64,000 nt of DNA from Nostoc sp. S4 (GTDB lineage: Bacteria; Cyanobacteriota; Cyanobacteriia; Cyanobacteriales; Nostocaceae): contig JAQYWR010000037.1 of NCBI GenBank assembly GCA_029379225.1, forward strand, positions 1-64,000, in the 5' to 3' direction. Positions 54,802 through 63,309 of this stretch are shown here, piece by piece; position 1 is the first letter of the stretch; each line of letters begins with the position of its first letter. The notes under the pieces were generated by a model. The model worked only from the letters and a program-made list of their open reading frames with translations, did no database searches and was not told where the DNA came from. The position numbers and the translations under genes are program-made.

Positions 54802-55760
54802 TACCCCTACAAACCCAACGTCTGATACGCTGGCGAGCGTCAAGTTGTACGTTATTTGACTTTTGGTCCTAATAGCGAGGAAGATATAGCGATCGCAGAT
54901 AAGTAAGTCGGCACAATAAAACCAAACCATGTGAAGAAAGATTAACTAGACTAAAACTCTCTTTCCTCCAGCAAGAACTGCCCTCTGCCTCCTGCCTTAC
55001 CTCAACGATAAATTTTCCTACCCACCTACTTAAGTTAGGACACCAAGTATTTCAACCATAGGTCAGCCCCTACGGGGAAGTCAAAAGTCACGCATTCAAA
55101 ACCTCAGAAATAAATTTTGGTGAGTAAAAATTGATTCAAACATATCAATAAATGTAAATGTAAGCTTAAGTAAATTTCTTTTTCAGAAAAATTATCCTGT
55201 AACAATTTATTTAGAACCATTAGTTGCGTACTTTTGCAAGTAAAAGTTATAAATTTTATCAGAATTCATCTGAATTGAGACTTTTTTAACTTAAGGAAAA
55301 ATTAACAATATCCTTACCCTTTATCTGAAAAGCATTAATAATATCAAAGATTTTTGTTGTACGTATACTTCAAGTGTATTTACGTAATATTACTGATTTA
55401 CAACCGCATATTTACGGTGAAGATAGTTGAGTGTTGTTTTCAAAGACATCACTTACAAAGTTTGTAAAAAAAAGACAAAATTTATCTACGAATTCAGAAA
55501 TTGACTGCTAGAACAGTCTTGATTCTGACAAGATACATTTGCCCTCCTAATTTAGTGGAATTAGAGTTAGCATCCGAGTATGTTAGTAAACTTTATGACA
55601 AGTATATACTCGCAGTCCAAGAATAAGTCTGTTAGTGTTCGCTCCCTCAGATTGGCGATCGCGTCTTGAATAACGATATTGCTCAAGCAAAACTCCTCTG
55701 ATTATCTGGAGATATTGCCACACAGATCTATGTCAAAGAGTAAACTTTAAGGAGTAACCG
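54802..55760. other. Spacer between murF and the GMC cluster
   Basis: About 960 bases. At 54835-54906 the plus strand reads ERQVVRYLTFGPNSEEDIAI and ends in a stop, a coding-like 23-residue relic of unknown origin. The remainder is AT-rich and carries the cluster promoter; an AAGGAG ribosome site lies 6 bases before the GMC start codon. Confidence 0.4.
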
Positions 55761-57623
55761 ATGAGCCTAAGTCAAACAATTGTAAGTGTCGATTCTGAAA
55801 CTGTCTCTAAAACTTTGTATGATGTTGTCATCGTAGGAACGGGGGTAGCTGGAGCGATTGTTGCAAAAGAATTGAGTCAACAGGGCAAAAGGGTTTTAAT
55901 CATTGAAGCTACGGTAGAAAAGGATTTAACCCTTGCAGGCTTTCAAAATTACGTCGATACCTTCTACAAAGCGGTGGAGAAAAATCCCAACTCACCGTAT
56001 CCCGCTAACCCCAATGTTCAAAGCCCCACTGATTACCAAGACTATTTTATAGAGCGAGGGCCCATGCCCCTTTCGGGTTCCTATACACGGGTTGTAGGCG
56101 GGACAACGATGCACTGGGAAGCAAAAACCCCACGGATGTTACCAGAAGATTTCAAGTTATTGAGTAAGTACGGCCAAGGTCTTGACTGGCCGATTGAGTA
56201 TAAGGATCTTGAGCCGTACTACCGCAAAGCCGAATACGAACTGGGGGTTTGTGGGGACGTAGAGGAGCAAAAAAAACTAGGCGTCGAATTTCCAGACGAC
56301 TATGTTTTCCCTATGGAAAAGCTTCCCCCCTCTTACTTGGATCAAAAAGTGATTGAGAAAGTTGATGGGACTACAGTTGAACTTTATGGCAAGACCCATA
56401 CATTAAGCTTCTCTACTTTTCCTCAAGCTCGCAATGGAGTACCCAATCCTAAATACGACAGTGGTAACCGCTTTGTCCCCGACGGAGTTACCAGTGTGCA
56501 TCCCGTTCAATATGGGGAACGTTGCCAAGGAAACGCAAACTGTGTTCCTATTTGTCCGGTTCAAGCCAAATATGATGCTCGCAGAACTTTAGGTAAAGCC
56601 TTTGCAACCGGTCGGGTTCATGTACTCTACCAAGCGGTGGCTTATCGGGTAGAATATAACCGCGAAAACGGTCACATCAGTGCCATTCACTATAAGCGTT
56701 ATCAAAACCCTAACTCTAGTGAGTACACTACAGGAACCGCTAGAGGAACATTATTTGTCTTAGCGACTAATGCAGTCGAAAATGCTCGGCTATTGCTCGG
56801 TTCTGATTTGCCTAACACCAGTGGAACGATCGGGCGGCATTTAATGGATCACCCTTTCACCTTAGCTTGGGCTTTGATGCCTGAAGTGACTGGCACTATG
56901 CGAGGGCCTCTTGTAACATCAGGAATCGGGACATTTCGTAAAGGCGATTTTCGGAAAACACAATCAGCCTTCGCGGTAGATATTCACAATGATGGTTGGG
57001 GATGGGCAACAGGATCGCCCAAGGGTGAAGTCGAAGATGCAGTTGACAACAAAAACAAATATGGTCAAGAACTGCGCCAGACATTGATTAGTCGGATTTC
57101 ACGACAACTGCTGCTAGCTTTTATGTGTGAATTACTTCCCGAGTACGGCAACCGAGTAACCATCGATCCCAGGTACAAGGATAAACTGGGTAATTATCGT
57201 CCCGTCATTAACTTCAATCTACCCGACTACAGTCGCAGAACCCTTGCCTACACCAGAAAAGTCTCTCGTGTAATCTTCGAGCGTTTAGGAGCAGAAGATT
57301 TTACTCACTACGATCCTAAAGACTCCGCCTATTTTGAATTTGAGGGTGAAGGTTACGTATACAAAGGTGGAAACCACTTTTCGGGAACTCATATCATGGG
57401 AACCACGCCGTCCAATTCAGTTATTGATAGTTATCTACGTTGTTGGGATCATCAAAATCTTTTCCTAGTCGGTGCGGGAAGTATGCCAACTATTGGCAGT
57501 TCAAATACAACATTGACCATTGCTGCACTGAGTTTCAGAGCTGCCGAGCAGATGCTTAAAGAATTAAATTCTTATAATTTGCAAACCAGTAATTTGCAAG
57601 CCACTAATTTGCAAGCTATCTAG
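55761..57623 (+). CDS. GMC-family FAD dehydrogenase with Fe-S cysteine motif
   Basis: A 620-residue flavoprotein. The Rossmann start VVIVGTGVAGAIVAKELSQQ binds FAD; VVGGTTMHWEAKTPRML near 111-127 is the GMC signature. C255, C261 and C265 (CQGNANCVPICP) follow the C-x5-C-x3-C pattern that holds a 3Fe-4S cluster in bacterial FAD-glucose dehydrogenase. The C-terminal active site has NHFSGTHIMG and MPTIGSSNTTLTIAALS. It probably oxidises a sugar or cyclitol hydroxyl and passes electrons on. No Tat or Sec signal is seen, so it appears cytoplasmic unless carried by a partner. The last 15 residues come from a short DNA tandem repeat. It opens the plus-strand accessory cluster. Confidence 0.82.
   Translation: MSLSQTIVSVDSETVSKTLYDVVIVGTGVAGAIVAKELSQQGKRVLIIEATVEKDLTLAGFQNYVDTFYKAVEKNPNSPYPANPNVQSPTDYQDYFIERGPMPLSGSYTRVVGGTTMHWEAKTPRMLPEDFKLLSKYGQGLDWPIEYKDLEPYYRKAEYELGVCGDVEEQKKLGVEFPDDYVFPMEKLPPSYLDQKVIEKVDGTTVELYGKTHTLSFSTFPQARNGVPNPKYDSGNRFVPDGVTSVHPVQYGERCQGNANCVPICPVQAKYDARRTLGKAFATGRVHVLYQAVAYRVEYNRENGHISAIHYKRYQNPNSSEYTTGTARGTLFVLATNAVENARLLLGSDLPNTSGTIGRHLMDHPFTLAWALMPEVTGTMRGPLVTSGIGTFRKGDFRKTQSAFAVDIHNDGWGWATGSPKGEVEDAVDNKNKYGQELRQTLISRISRQLLLAFMCELLPEYGNRVTIDPRYKDKLGNYRPVINFNLPDYSRRTLAYTRKVSRVIFERLGAEDFTHYDPKDSAYFEFEGEGYVYKGGNHFSGTHIMGTTPSNSVIDSYLRCWDHQNLFLVGAGSMPTIGSSNTTLTIAALSFRAAEQMLKELNSYNLQTSNLQATNLQAI
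57576..57620. repeat. 3 x 15-bp tandem repeat at the end of the GMC gene
   Basis: Units begin AATTTGCAA and give the repeated peptide NLQTS/NLQAT/NLQAI just before the stop. The unit length is a multiple of three, so the protein is only lengthened. Confidence 0.8.
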
Positions 57624-57693
57624 GGTGTGTCATCAATTAAAATGATGCTCCATCAGAGAAAGGCTTTGGACGGTTTGAATCCCAAACTTCATC

Positions 57694-57712
57694 AGGGCTG
57701 AAGTTCAGCCCT
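57694..57712. repeat. Short hairpin AGGGCTGAA/TTCAGCCCT in the GMC-ferritin spacer
   Basis: Nine paired bases with almost no loop, in the 166-base gap of the cluster. It may stabilise or weaken the transcript between the two genes; no T-run follows. Confidence 0.4.
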
Positions 57713-57789
57713 AAATAGGGTTCTGCGGCTATTTGATGATACGCCTTAATACCCCTTATACAGTCGAAAAAACATTGTGAGTAGAGGTT

Positions 57790-58890
57790 ATGACTACAGT
57801 CTCCGATAGCTTGAAGTTGATTACAACGGTTGACCAATTGAAGTACTATCTCATACAGGCAATGAAGATAGAACATGCAACCATTCCTCCTTACATGACA
57901 GCACTTTACTCGATTAAACCCGGAACGAATTTAGAAGCTTTCCATATTATCCGGGCGGTTGCTGTAGAAGAAATGTTACATCTAACTCTCGTGGCTAATG
58001 TTTATAATGCGGTGGGAGGAACGTTTGATTCAGGCGTGCTGACGGCACATGATTTTATTCCTAAATATCCTAGCTATCTACCCACAGGATCTACAGACTT
58101 CAAAGTAGGTCTAAGCAAATTTTCCCCAGAGACTGTAGAGACCTTTCGTCAGATTGAACGGTCGCAACACGTTGAAGAAAATCGCCCATTAGTTCAGTCT
58201 CGAGCCTTAGAAGAATATTTATTAGAAGTTATAGGCTGCGACCCGACCAAGGCTTTCTACAGCATTGGCTTATTTTATGCAGAGATCATTCGCGGTCTGA
58301 ATGCACTCTATAAAGAGAAGGGTGCCGATCTATTTTGTGGCGATCCTAAACGACAAATTACCCCCGAATACTACTACAACGGTGGTGGAGACATCATCCC
58401 AGTAACCGATCTGCGTTCAGCCATCCGAGCATTAAAAGTGATTCAAGATCAGGGTGAGGGGTCAAGAAGCGGAACGATCTATGATGCAGAGCGAGAACTA
58501 GCCCATGACTATCGTTTTCAGCAAATACTAAAAGGTCAATATTATACAATCGACAAGGACGATCCGACAAAATCCGACGAACCCGATAACCCTACAGGTC
58601 CACGCTTTACCGTAGATTGGAACGCAGTTTATCCGATTAAGGATAATGCCAAACTGAGTGATTATCCCCAGGGATCGGAAGTGCAGGCAGCAGCCTCAGA
58701 GTTTCAGTCTGCTTATAGTAAGTTCTTAGCCGATATTCAATCCGCTTTTGACGGACATCCCGAGCATTTAATTCCCGCAGTTGGAGGAATGTTCCGCCTC
58801 AAAGAACAGGCTAATAATTTAATGCGTAACCCCATTCCAGGCAGTCCAGGAGTTCATGCGGCTCCTGTTTTTCGGTTAGACCAGCCTTAG
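57790..58890 (+). CDS. Ferritin-like diiron-type protein (PF12902 group)
   Basis: A 366-residue soluble protein. The N-terminal half has the ferritin-like metal signature: MKIEHATIPPYMTALYSIKP (E28, H29) and VAVEEMLHLTLVANVYNAVG (E60/E61, H64), then an EEYLLE helix near 145 and FYAEIIRGLNAL near 170. This is the 'iminophenyl-pyruvate dimer synthase'/VioB-C-terminal type domain, also found alone beside oxidoreductases. The C-terminal half is a second helical domain (SEFQSAYSKFLADIQSAFDG). The role in metal binding or oxidation is inferred. It lies between the GMC gene and its likely small subunit. Confidence 0.75.
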   Translation: MTTVSDSLKLITTVDQLKYYLIQAMKIEHATIPPYMTALYSIKPGTNLEAFHIIRAVAVEEMLHLTLVANVYNAVGGTFDSGVLTAHDFIPKYPSYLPTGSTDFKVGLSKFSPETVETFRQIERSQHVEENRPLVQSRALEEYLLEVIGCDPTKAFYSIGLFYAEIIRGLNALYKEKGADLFCGDPKRQITPEYYYNGGGDIIPVTDLRSAIRALKVIQDQGEGSRSGTIYDAERELAHDYRFQQILKGQYYTIDKDDPTKSDEPDNPTGPRFTVDWNAVYPIKDNAKLSDYPQGSEVQAAASEFQSAYSKFLADIQSAFDGHPEHLIPAVGGMFRLKEQANNLMRNPIPGSPGVHAAPVFRLDQP

Positions 58891-58927
58891 CTAACTTTGA
58901 TTTGCTTTTTGTAAAGGTAGAGAACTG

Positions 58928-59401
58928 ATGGATATTAATGCAGCGGATTTAGAGTGTTTTCTCGAACTTTCAGTAGTCCTTACAGGTTTTTCCAAGTTTC
59001 ACTTGCGGGGAACAGGTCTTGCCGAGCTTTATTTTGAAACTATTCAAGGCGTCATTGGTGGGGATTTGTTTGTAGAACTGTTAACAATTTTTCAGAAGTT
59101 GGAGGTTGAAAAAAAAGCAAACAACGACGAAGCGATCGCCCAAATTCTGGCGTCTGAAAAATTTGGCCCGATCGCTCGCAATATCATCAAGGTTTGGTAT
59201 ATGGCCACCTGGTATACACTGCCACAATCCTGGCGGGATGTTTATGGAACTAAAGAAAAAGATGGAACCTTTATTATCAGTCCCCACGCCTATCCAGAAG
59301 GACTTTTATGGACTGCAATTGGTGTTAACCCACCTGGTGCGAAAGGTCAAGGATACGGGACTTGGAGCGAACCGCCTTTAGTTAACCTGACTAAAAGCTA
59401 A
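58928..59401 (+). CDS. Small subunit of a membrane FAD dehydrogenase (FAD-SLDH type)
   Basis: A 157-residue protein that resembles PF12318, the small (gamma) subunit of FAD-dependent sorbitol, fructose and glucose dehydrogenases: it starts with FLELSVVLTGFSKFHLRGTG and has ARNIIKVWYMATWYTLPQSW near 95. In proteobacterial enzymes this subunit has a Tat signal and carries the GMC subunit to the periplasm; here no Tat signal exists. It begins 37 bases after the ferritin-like gene. Its presence makes a heteromeric GMC dehydrogenase likely. The usual multihaem cytochrome c subunit is absent from the window. Confidence 0.7.
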   Translation: MDINAADLECFLELSVVLTGFSKFHLRGTGLAELYFETIQGVIGGDLFVELLTIFQKLEVEKKANNDEAIAQILASEKFGPIARNIIKVWYMATWYTLPQSWRDVYGTKEKDGTFIISPHAYPEGLLWTAIGVNPPGAKGQGYGTWSEPPLVNLTKS

Positions 59402-59515
59402 CATCGCTTCTGGGTAGGGGTTAACGATGTTTAATTTACCCTCGCTCAACCTCTAAAAAAAGACCCATCTTTGAGCCTGACAAAATTGCAAAAATTCCTA
59501 GTTTTAAGAGCAAAC

Positions 59516-60184
59516 ATGAGTATTACATCTTGGTTTCGTAGATTGTCTACTATTGCCCTCTCGATTTTCCTTAGCTTAACGATTTTTACTTTGCCTGCTA
59601 AAGCTTTTGTGGCGACAGATTACCAAAAGTTGCTTTTGACAAACACCTGTGTTAATTGCGATCTATCAGAAGCGGATTTATCGAATAAAGATTTATATGG
59701 TAGCGCGCTAGGTGGAGCAAATCTATCCAAAGCTAATCTCTCCGGTACTCTACTCAATGATGCAAAGCTTCAAGGAGCTAATCTTACAGGAGCCAATCTA
59801 TCAGGAGCTATCCTAATGGGGATTACTTTGTCAGATGCTAACCTCACAGGGGCTAATCTTTCTCAGGCAGATTTGTATAATGCCCTCCTAAGCAAGACAA
59901 AATTGTTAAATGCAGATTTAACCGGTGCAGATCTAACAGAAGCAATTATTTCTGATGCAAATTTGTCTAGTGCTTTGGGTAAAAATGCAAAGCTAAAAGG
60001 AGCAATTCTTTCTCGAGCCAATTTATCGAGTGCAGATTTTTCCAGTAGCTACATGAGAAATACAAGGTTATCTGATGCTGTTCTTCAGGGAACTAAATTC
60101 TATCAGGCCGATCTGTCTAATTCGCTGATGCCTGACGGGACTACTTATAACGGAGATGTCTCCAAGTTTGGGGCTGCTCAGTGA
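59516..60184 (+). CDS. Exported pentapeptide-repeat protein
   Basis: From ATG 59516 the product has 222 residues with a signal peptide (MSITSWFRRLSTIALSIFLS, cleavage after AKA). Residues 45-205 are A(D/N)LxX pentapeptide repeats (ANLSKANLSGTLLNDAKLQG), which build a right-handed beta helix. One pair of Cys (CVNCDL) precedes the repeats. The TTG 45 bases upstream would bury the signal peptide and is rejected. It lies in the same orientation as its cluster neighbours, 115 bases after the small subunit. A structural or binding role in the periplasm is likely. Confidence 0.8.
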   Translation: MSITSWFRRLSTIALSIFLSLTIFTLPAKAFVATDYQKLLLTNTCVNCDLSEADLSNKDLYGSALGGANLSKANLSGTLLNDAKLQGANLTGANLSGAILMGITLSDANLTGANLSQADLYNALLSKTKLLNADLTGADLTEAIISDANLSSALGKNAKLKGAILSRANLSSADFSSSYMRNTRLSDAVLQGTKFYQADLSNSLMPDGTTYNGDVSKFGAAQ

Positions 60185-60458
60185 GACATGAATTCATAAG
60201 GATAAAATCTTGATATTGTCTTAGATCTAGAGAATTTCAGGACTTTCAGCTATAGCAGTTTAATCTGTTAATAAGATTATTTCTGCAATTAAGAGCTAGC
60301 TAATAGTTTCCTTCACTTGAACGAGCAATAATCAGCTTTCATCTTTATTACTGCTGATTATAAACAGAGGATTAACCTGGCAAAACTCGAACAAAGACAT
60401 AGAAAATTACATAGATTTGGGATAACCAAACTATGTTAAAACAACAAGGTAAAGTAAG

Positions 60459-61556
60459 ATGAATAACTCTACAGGGTGTCAGCAATTCAAATCTATTGGT
60501 CGCTTACTGGTTGTGCTAGTCGCATTGGTATTTTTCGGGATGACTTACTTGACTTTTCCCGCCACTGCCGCTGCTAATAACGACAAAACTTCATCTGACA
60601 GAAGCTCATCTTTAGTGTCTCTAGTTCCATCTACAAAGCCAACATCTATATTCAATCCAGCAAAAGTTTATTTGGGCATTACGCCCACGGGTTGGAGCAA
60701 TAGTGACGATGCTACTATCGATCTCGATCCTCCTATCCGTTTTGAGCAGATTATGAGTGAAATGGCACTATCTGGCTTTAAAGGTTCGCAAACTTCACCG
60801 AAGTTTCCGCAAGATATTGATGTTTTGAAAAGAGAGTTAAAACTTCGTAAATTGACTATTTCTGAACCTTGGGTGGGTACTGAATTCACTCTAGGAAAGA
60901 ATGATGAAAGCTTGGCAGAATTCAACAAACAGTTGCAATTTATGAAGCAAATCGGCGGCAGCAAAAGTATTGTGGTAGCCGAATTGGGTGGTGCTGTTCA
61001 TCAAAAGCCAGTTGCTCCTTTGCCTAATAGACCAAAGTTTACTGATAAGCAATGGGAGGATCTGGCTGCTGGATTGAATAAACTTGGCTCAATAGCAAAA
61101 GAGCAAGGAATGCAGATTTCCTATCATCCCCATATTGGTACAGGAGTAGAAAACTTGGCTGATATCGATCGCTTGATGTCAACTACCAATCCTAAATATG
61201 TCAATTTGTTACTCGATACGGGTCATTTGTACTACGGAGGAGTCGATCCTCTGGAAGTGACAAAGAAATATAGCGATCGCATCAAGCACGTTCACCTAAA
61301 AAACATTCGCCAGCCTGTTTTAGATGAGTCCATTAAAAATGGTTGGGACTTTTTATATTCTATCAAACAAGGTATCTTTACTGTTCCCGGAGACAAAGAA
61401 GGTGCAATTAATTTTCAACCGATTTTAAATGAGCTTGCTAAAGCCAAGTATGAAGGATGGCTTATGGTAGAAGCAGAACAAGATCCTAATAAGACAAATC
61501 CTTTAAATAACGCGATTATCGCTCGTAGTTATCTACATGATGTAACAGGTTTGTAA
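60459..61556 (+). CDS. Exported sugar isomerase/epimerase, IolE-like TIM barrel
   Basis: A 365-residue protein with a signal peptide (LLVVLVALVFFGMTYLTF, cleavage after ATAAA). The mature part follows IolE-type xylose-isomerase-like TIM barrels: GITPTGWSNSDD, IMSEMALSGFKGSQTSP, ISYHPHIGTGVE with a metal His, LLLDTGHLYYGG with the metal Asp, and IKHVHLKNIR, VEAEQDP near the end. IolE dehydrates 2-keto-myo-inositol; an exported copy is unusual. A 3-keto sugar or inosose produced by an oxidase would be a plausible substrate. Confidence 0.75.
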   Translation: MNNSTGCQQFKSIGRLLVVLVALVFFGMTYLTFPATAAANNDKTSSDRSSSLVSLVPSTKPTSIFNPAKVYLGITPTGWSNSDDATIDLDPPIRFEQIMSEMALSGFKGSQTSPKFPQDIDVLKRELKLRKLTISEPWVGTEFTLGKNDESLAEFNKQLQFMKQIGGSKSIVVAELGGAVHQKPVAPLPNRPKFTDKQWEDLAAGLNKLGSIAKEQGMQISYHPHIGTGVENLADIDRLMSTTNPKYVNLLLDTGHLYYGGVDPLEVTKKYSDRIKHVHLKNIRQPVLDESIKNGWDFLYSIKQGIFTVPGDKEGAINFQPILNELAKAKYEGWLMVEAEQDPNKTNPLNNAIIARSYLHDVTGL

Positions 61557-61685
61557 GCTATTTTAGTAAGTATCAGTAGGTCAAAAGTTTAAAATTTATA
61601 TTTTTTAAATTTTGAATTGACCTACCTGCTTACTTATAGTTTCTTGAGTTATAAAAATTAGAAAAATAATTGATGGAGAATAGCA

Positions 61686-62075
61686 ATGAAGTCGAGTGAT
61701 AAAGAAAAAATTAAAGCTGTTTTTGAAGAAGTATATGCCGCTAATGTTAGATCTGAAAATTTGTCTGGTTACGGCGAGATGTATACAGAAGATGCTCTTT
61801 GGATGGCACCAGGAGTCCCCGATAGACTTGGGATTAGTGACATTGTTGAAGGATTTAGTCAGCAGATTGCTAATAATAGCATCGATCCAATTTTTACTGC
61901 TGAAGAAATCGAAGTTATGGGTAATTTTGGTTATGTCACAGGAATATCTATTGCTACAGTTTCCCCAAAAGATGGGAGTCCATCAAAACAGGTTAAATTT
62001 CGGGCATTATGGTTAATGAAAAAAGAGCATCATACCTGGAAAATTAGTCGTCAGATTTGGAATAATAAACCGTAA
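61686..62075 (+). CDS. NTF2-like (SnoaL/DUF4440) protein
   Basis: A 129-residue soluble protein with the NTF2 cone fold: a helical start (EKIKAVFEEVYAANVRSENL), DALWMAPGVPDRLGISDIVE and ALWLMKKEHHTWKISRQIWN at the end. Members are small enzymes (isomerases, hydratases, dehydratases) or binding modules. A ribosome site GGAG (8 bases before ATG 61686) is present. It sits between the two isomerase/epimerase genes and may work on the same intermediate. Confidence 0.7.
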   Translation: MKSSDKEKIKAVFEEVYAANVRSENLSGYGEMYTEDALWMAPGVPDRLGISDIVEGFSQQIANNSIDPIFTAEEIEVMGNFGYVTGISIATVSPKDGSPSKQVKFRALWLMKKEHHTWKISRQIWNNKP

Positions 62076-62163
62076 TTACTATAATTTTTCAAAAGTCAAG
62101 TTCTCCCATAAGATTAAATTCCATAAGTTTTGAATTTAACTAACAATCAACCCCAATTTTAAC

Positions 62164-63171
62164 ATGAGCAACTCATCATCTTTGTCTGAGATTTACCTTA
62201 GCTTCTTCATGTTTACCACCGATTTGAAACCTAGTGATTTAGAATATCGGCAAACAGTTATAAAACATATAAAAGAGTTGCAACAATTTGGTTACAACGG
62301 CTTTGAATTTCCTATTGCATTTCACGAAAATAAAAATTACAAAAAAGATATTGAAGATTATGCAAATTTACGAGCTACTCTAGACTCACAAGGATTTAAG
62401 AATGTAAAAATTAGTACTAATGTCGGTGCTACCCGTACCTTCGATCTCAGTTCTCCCTACCCTGAACAAAGACAAGCAGCACTAAAGTATCTCAAGTCAA
62501 GGATTGACATTACAGCTGCCCTCAGGGGTGAAATTATGATGGGGCCGATTGTTATTCCTTATGGTGTTTTTCCAACTACTGACTTCAATGTTCCAATTTG
62601 GAGTGACGAGCTTCAGGAGCATTTAGCAATTCGCTATCGCAATGCTCAGACAATATTTGATGAGTTGGGTCAACACGCAGAGCAACGAAATGTTAAATTA
62701 GCGATTGAACCAATTACTCATTGGGAAACCCCTGGGCCTAACAAATTATCACAATTAATTGAGTTTTTGGATGGAGTTAATAGTAAACAAGTAGGAGTAG
62801 TAATTGATAGCGCTCACGAAACTCTTGATGGTGATGGCCCTGAGATATTTAGAGAACAAGTAGCGTATCTTGCCAAGCAAAAAAGACTTCATTACGTACA
62901 AGTCTCTCCTCCCGATCGCGGGGCACTTCATACCAGTTGGCTTCCTTGGCAATCCTTTTTAGAACCAATTTTAGAGGTCTATGATGGGCCGATCGCCGTA
63001 GAAATTTTCAATGCTATTCCTGCTTTTCTTAACTCACTTCGTTTGACTCGACGTAAGTTTTGGATTCCCGGAGAAGATACTCCAAATAAATATCCAAGTG
63101 CCTACGATATTGCCAATGAAGCCATCAAAGCTACTCGGATACAATTGGATAAAATCGGGTATTCATGTTAA
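62164..63171 (+). CDS. Sugar isomerase/epimerase (TIM barrel)
   Basis: A 335-residue cytoplasmic protein of the xylose-isomerase-like AP-endonuclease-2 fold, close in plan to D-tagatose/D-psicose 3-epimerases and IolE/IolI. Likely metal ligands are in LAIEPITHWET (Glu), GVVIDSAHETLDG (Asp, His), LHYVQVSPPDRGALH (His) and AVEIFNAI (Glu). It lacks a signal peptide, unlike the IolE-like protein upstream. It is 88 bases after the NTF2-like gene. The exact reaction cannot be read from the sequence. Confidence 0.75.
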   Translation: MSNSSSLSEIYLSFFMFTTDLKPSDLEYRQTVIKHIKELQQFGYNGFEFPIAFHENKNYKKDIEDYANLRATLDSQGFKNVKISTNVGATRTFDLSSPYPEQRQAALKYLKSRIDITAALRGEIMMGPIVIPYGVFPTTDFNVPIWSDELQEHLAIRYRNAQTIFDELGQHAEQRNVKLAIEPITHWETPGPNKLSQLIEFLDGVNSKQVGVVIDSAHETLDGDGPEIFREQVAYLAKQKRLHYVQVSPPDRGALHTSWLPWQSFLEPILEVYDGPIAVEIFNAIPAFLNSLRLTRRKFWIPGEDTPNKYPSAYDIANEAIKATRIQLDKIGYSC

Positions 63172-63309
63172 GTAGTTATCCAAAATACATTAGATAAATT
63201 TGATTTTTTCCCTTTATATTGCCATGAATAAGGAATATCAGGGATTAAAGAAAATATTTTTTATCTAATGTGTAATTCATTTCGCATAGGCACTTAATAT
63301 TTCTCGATT

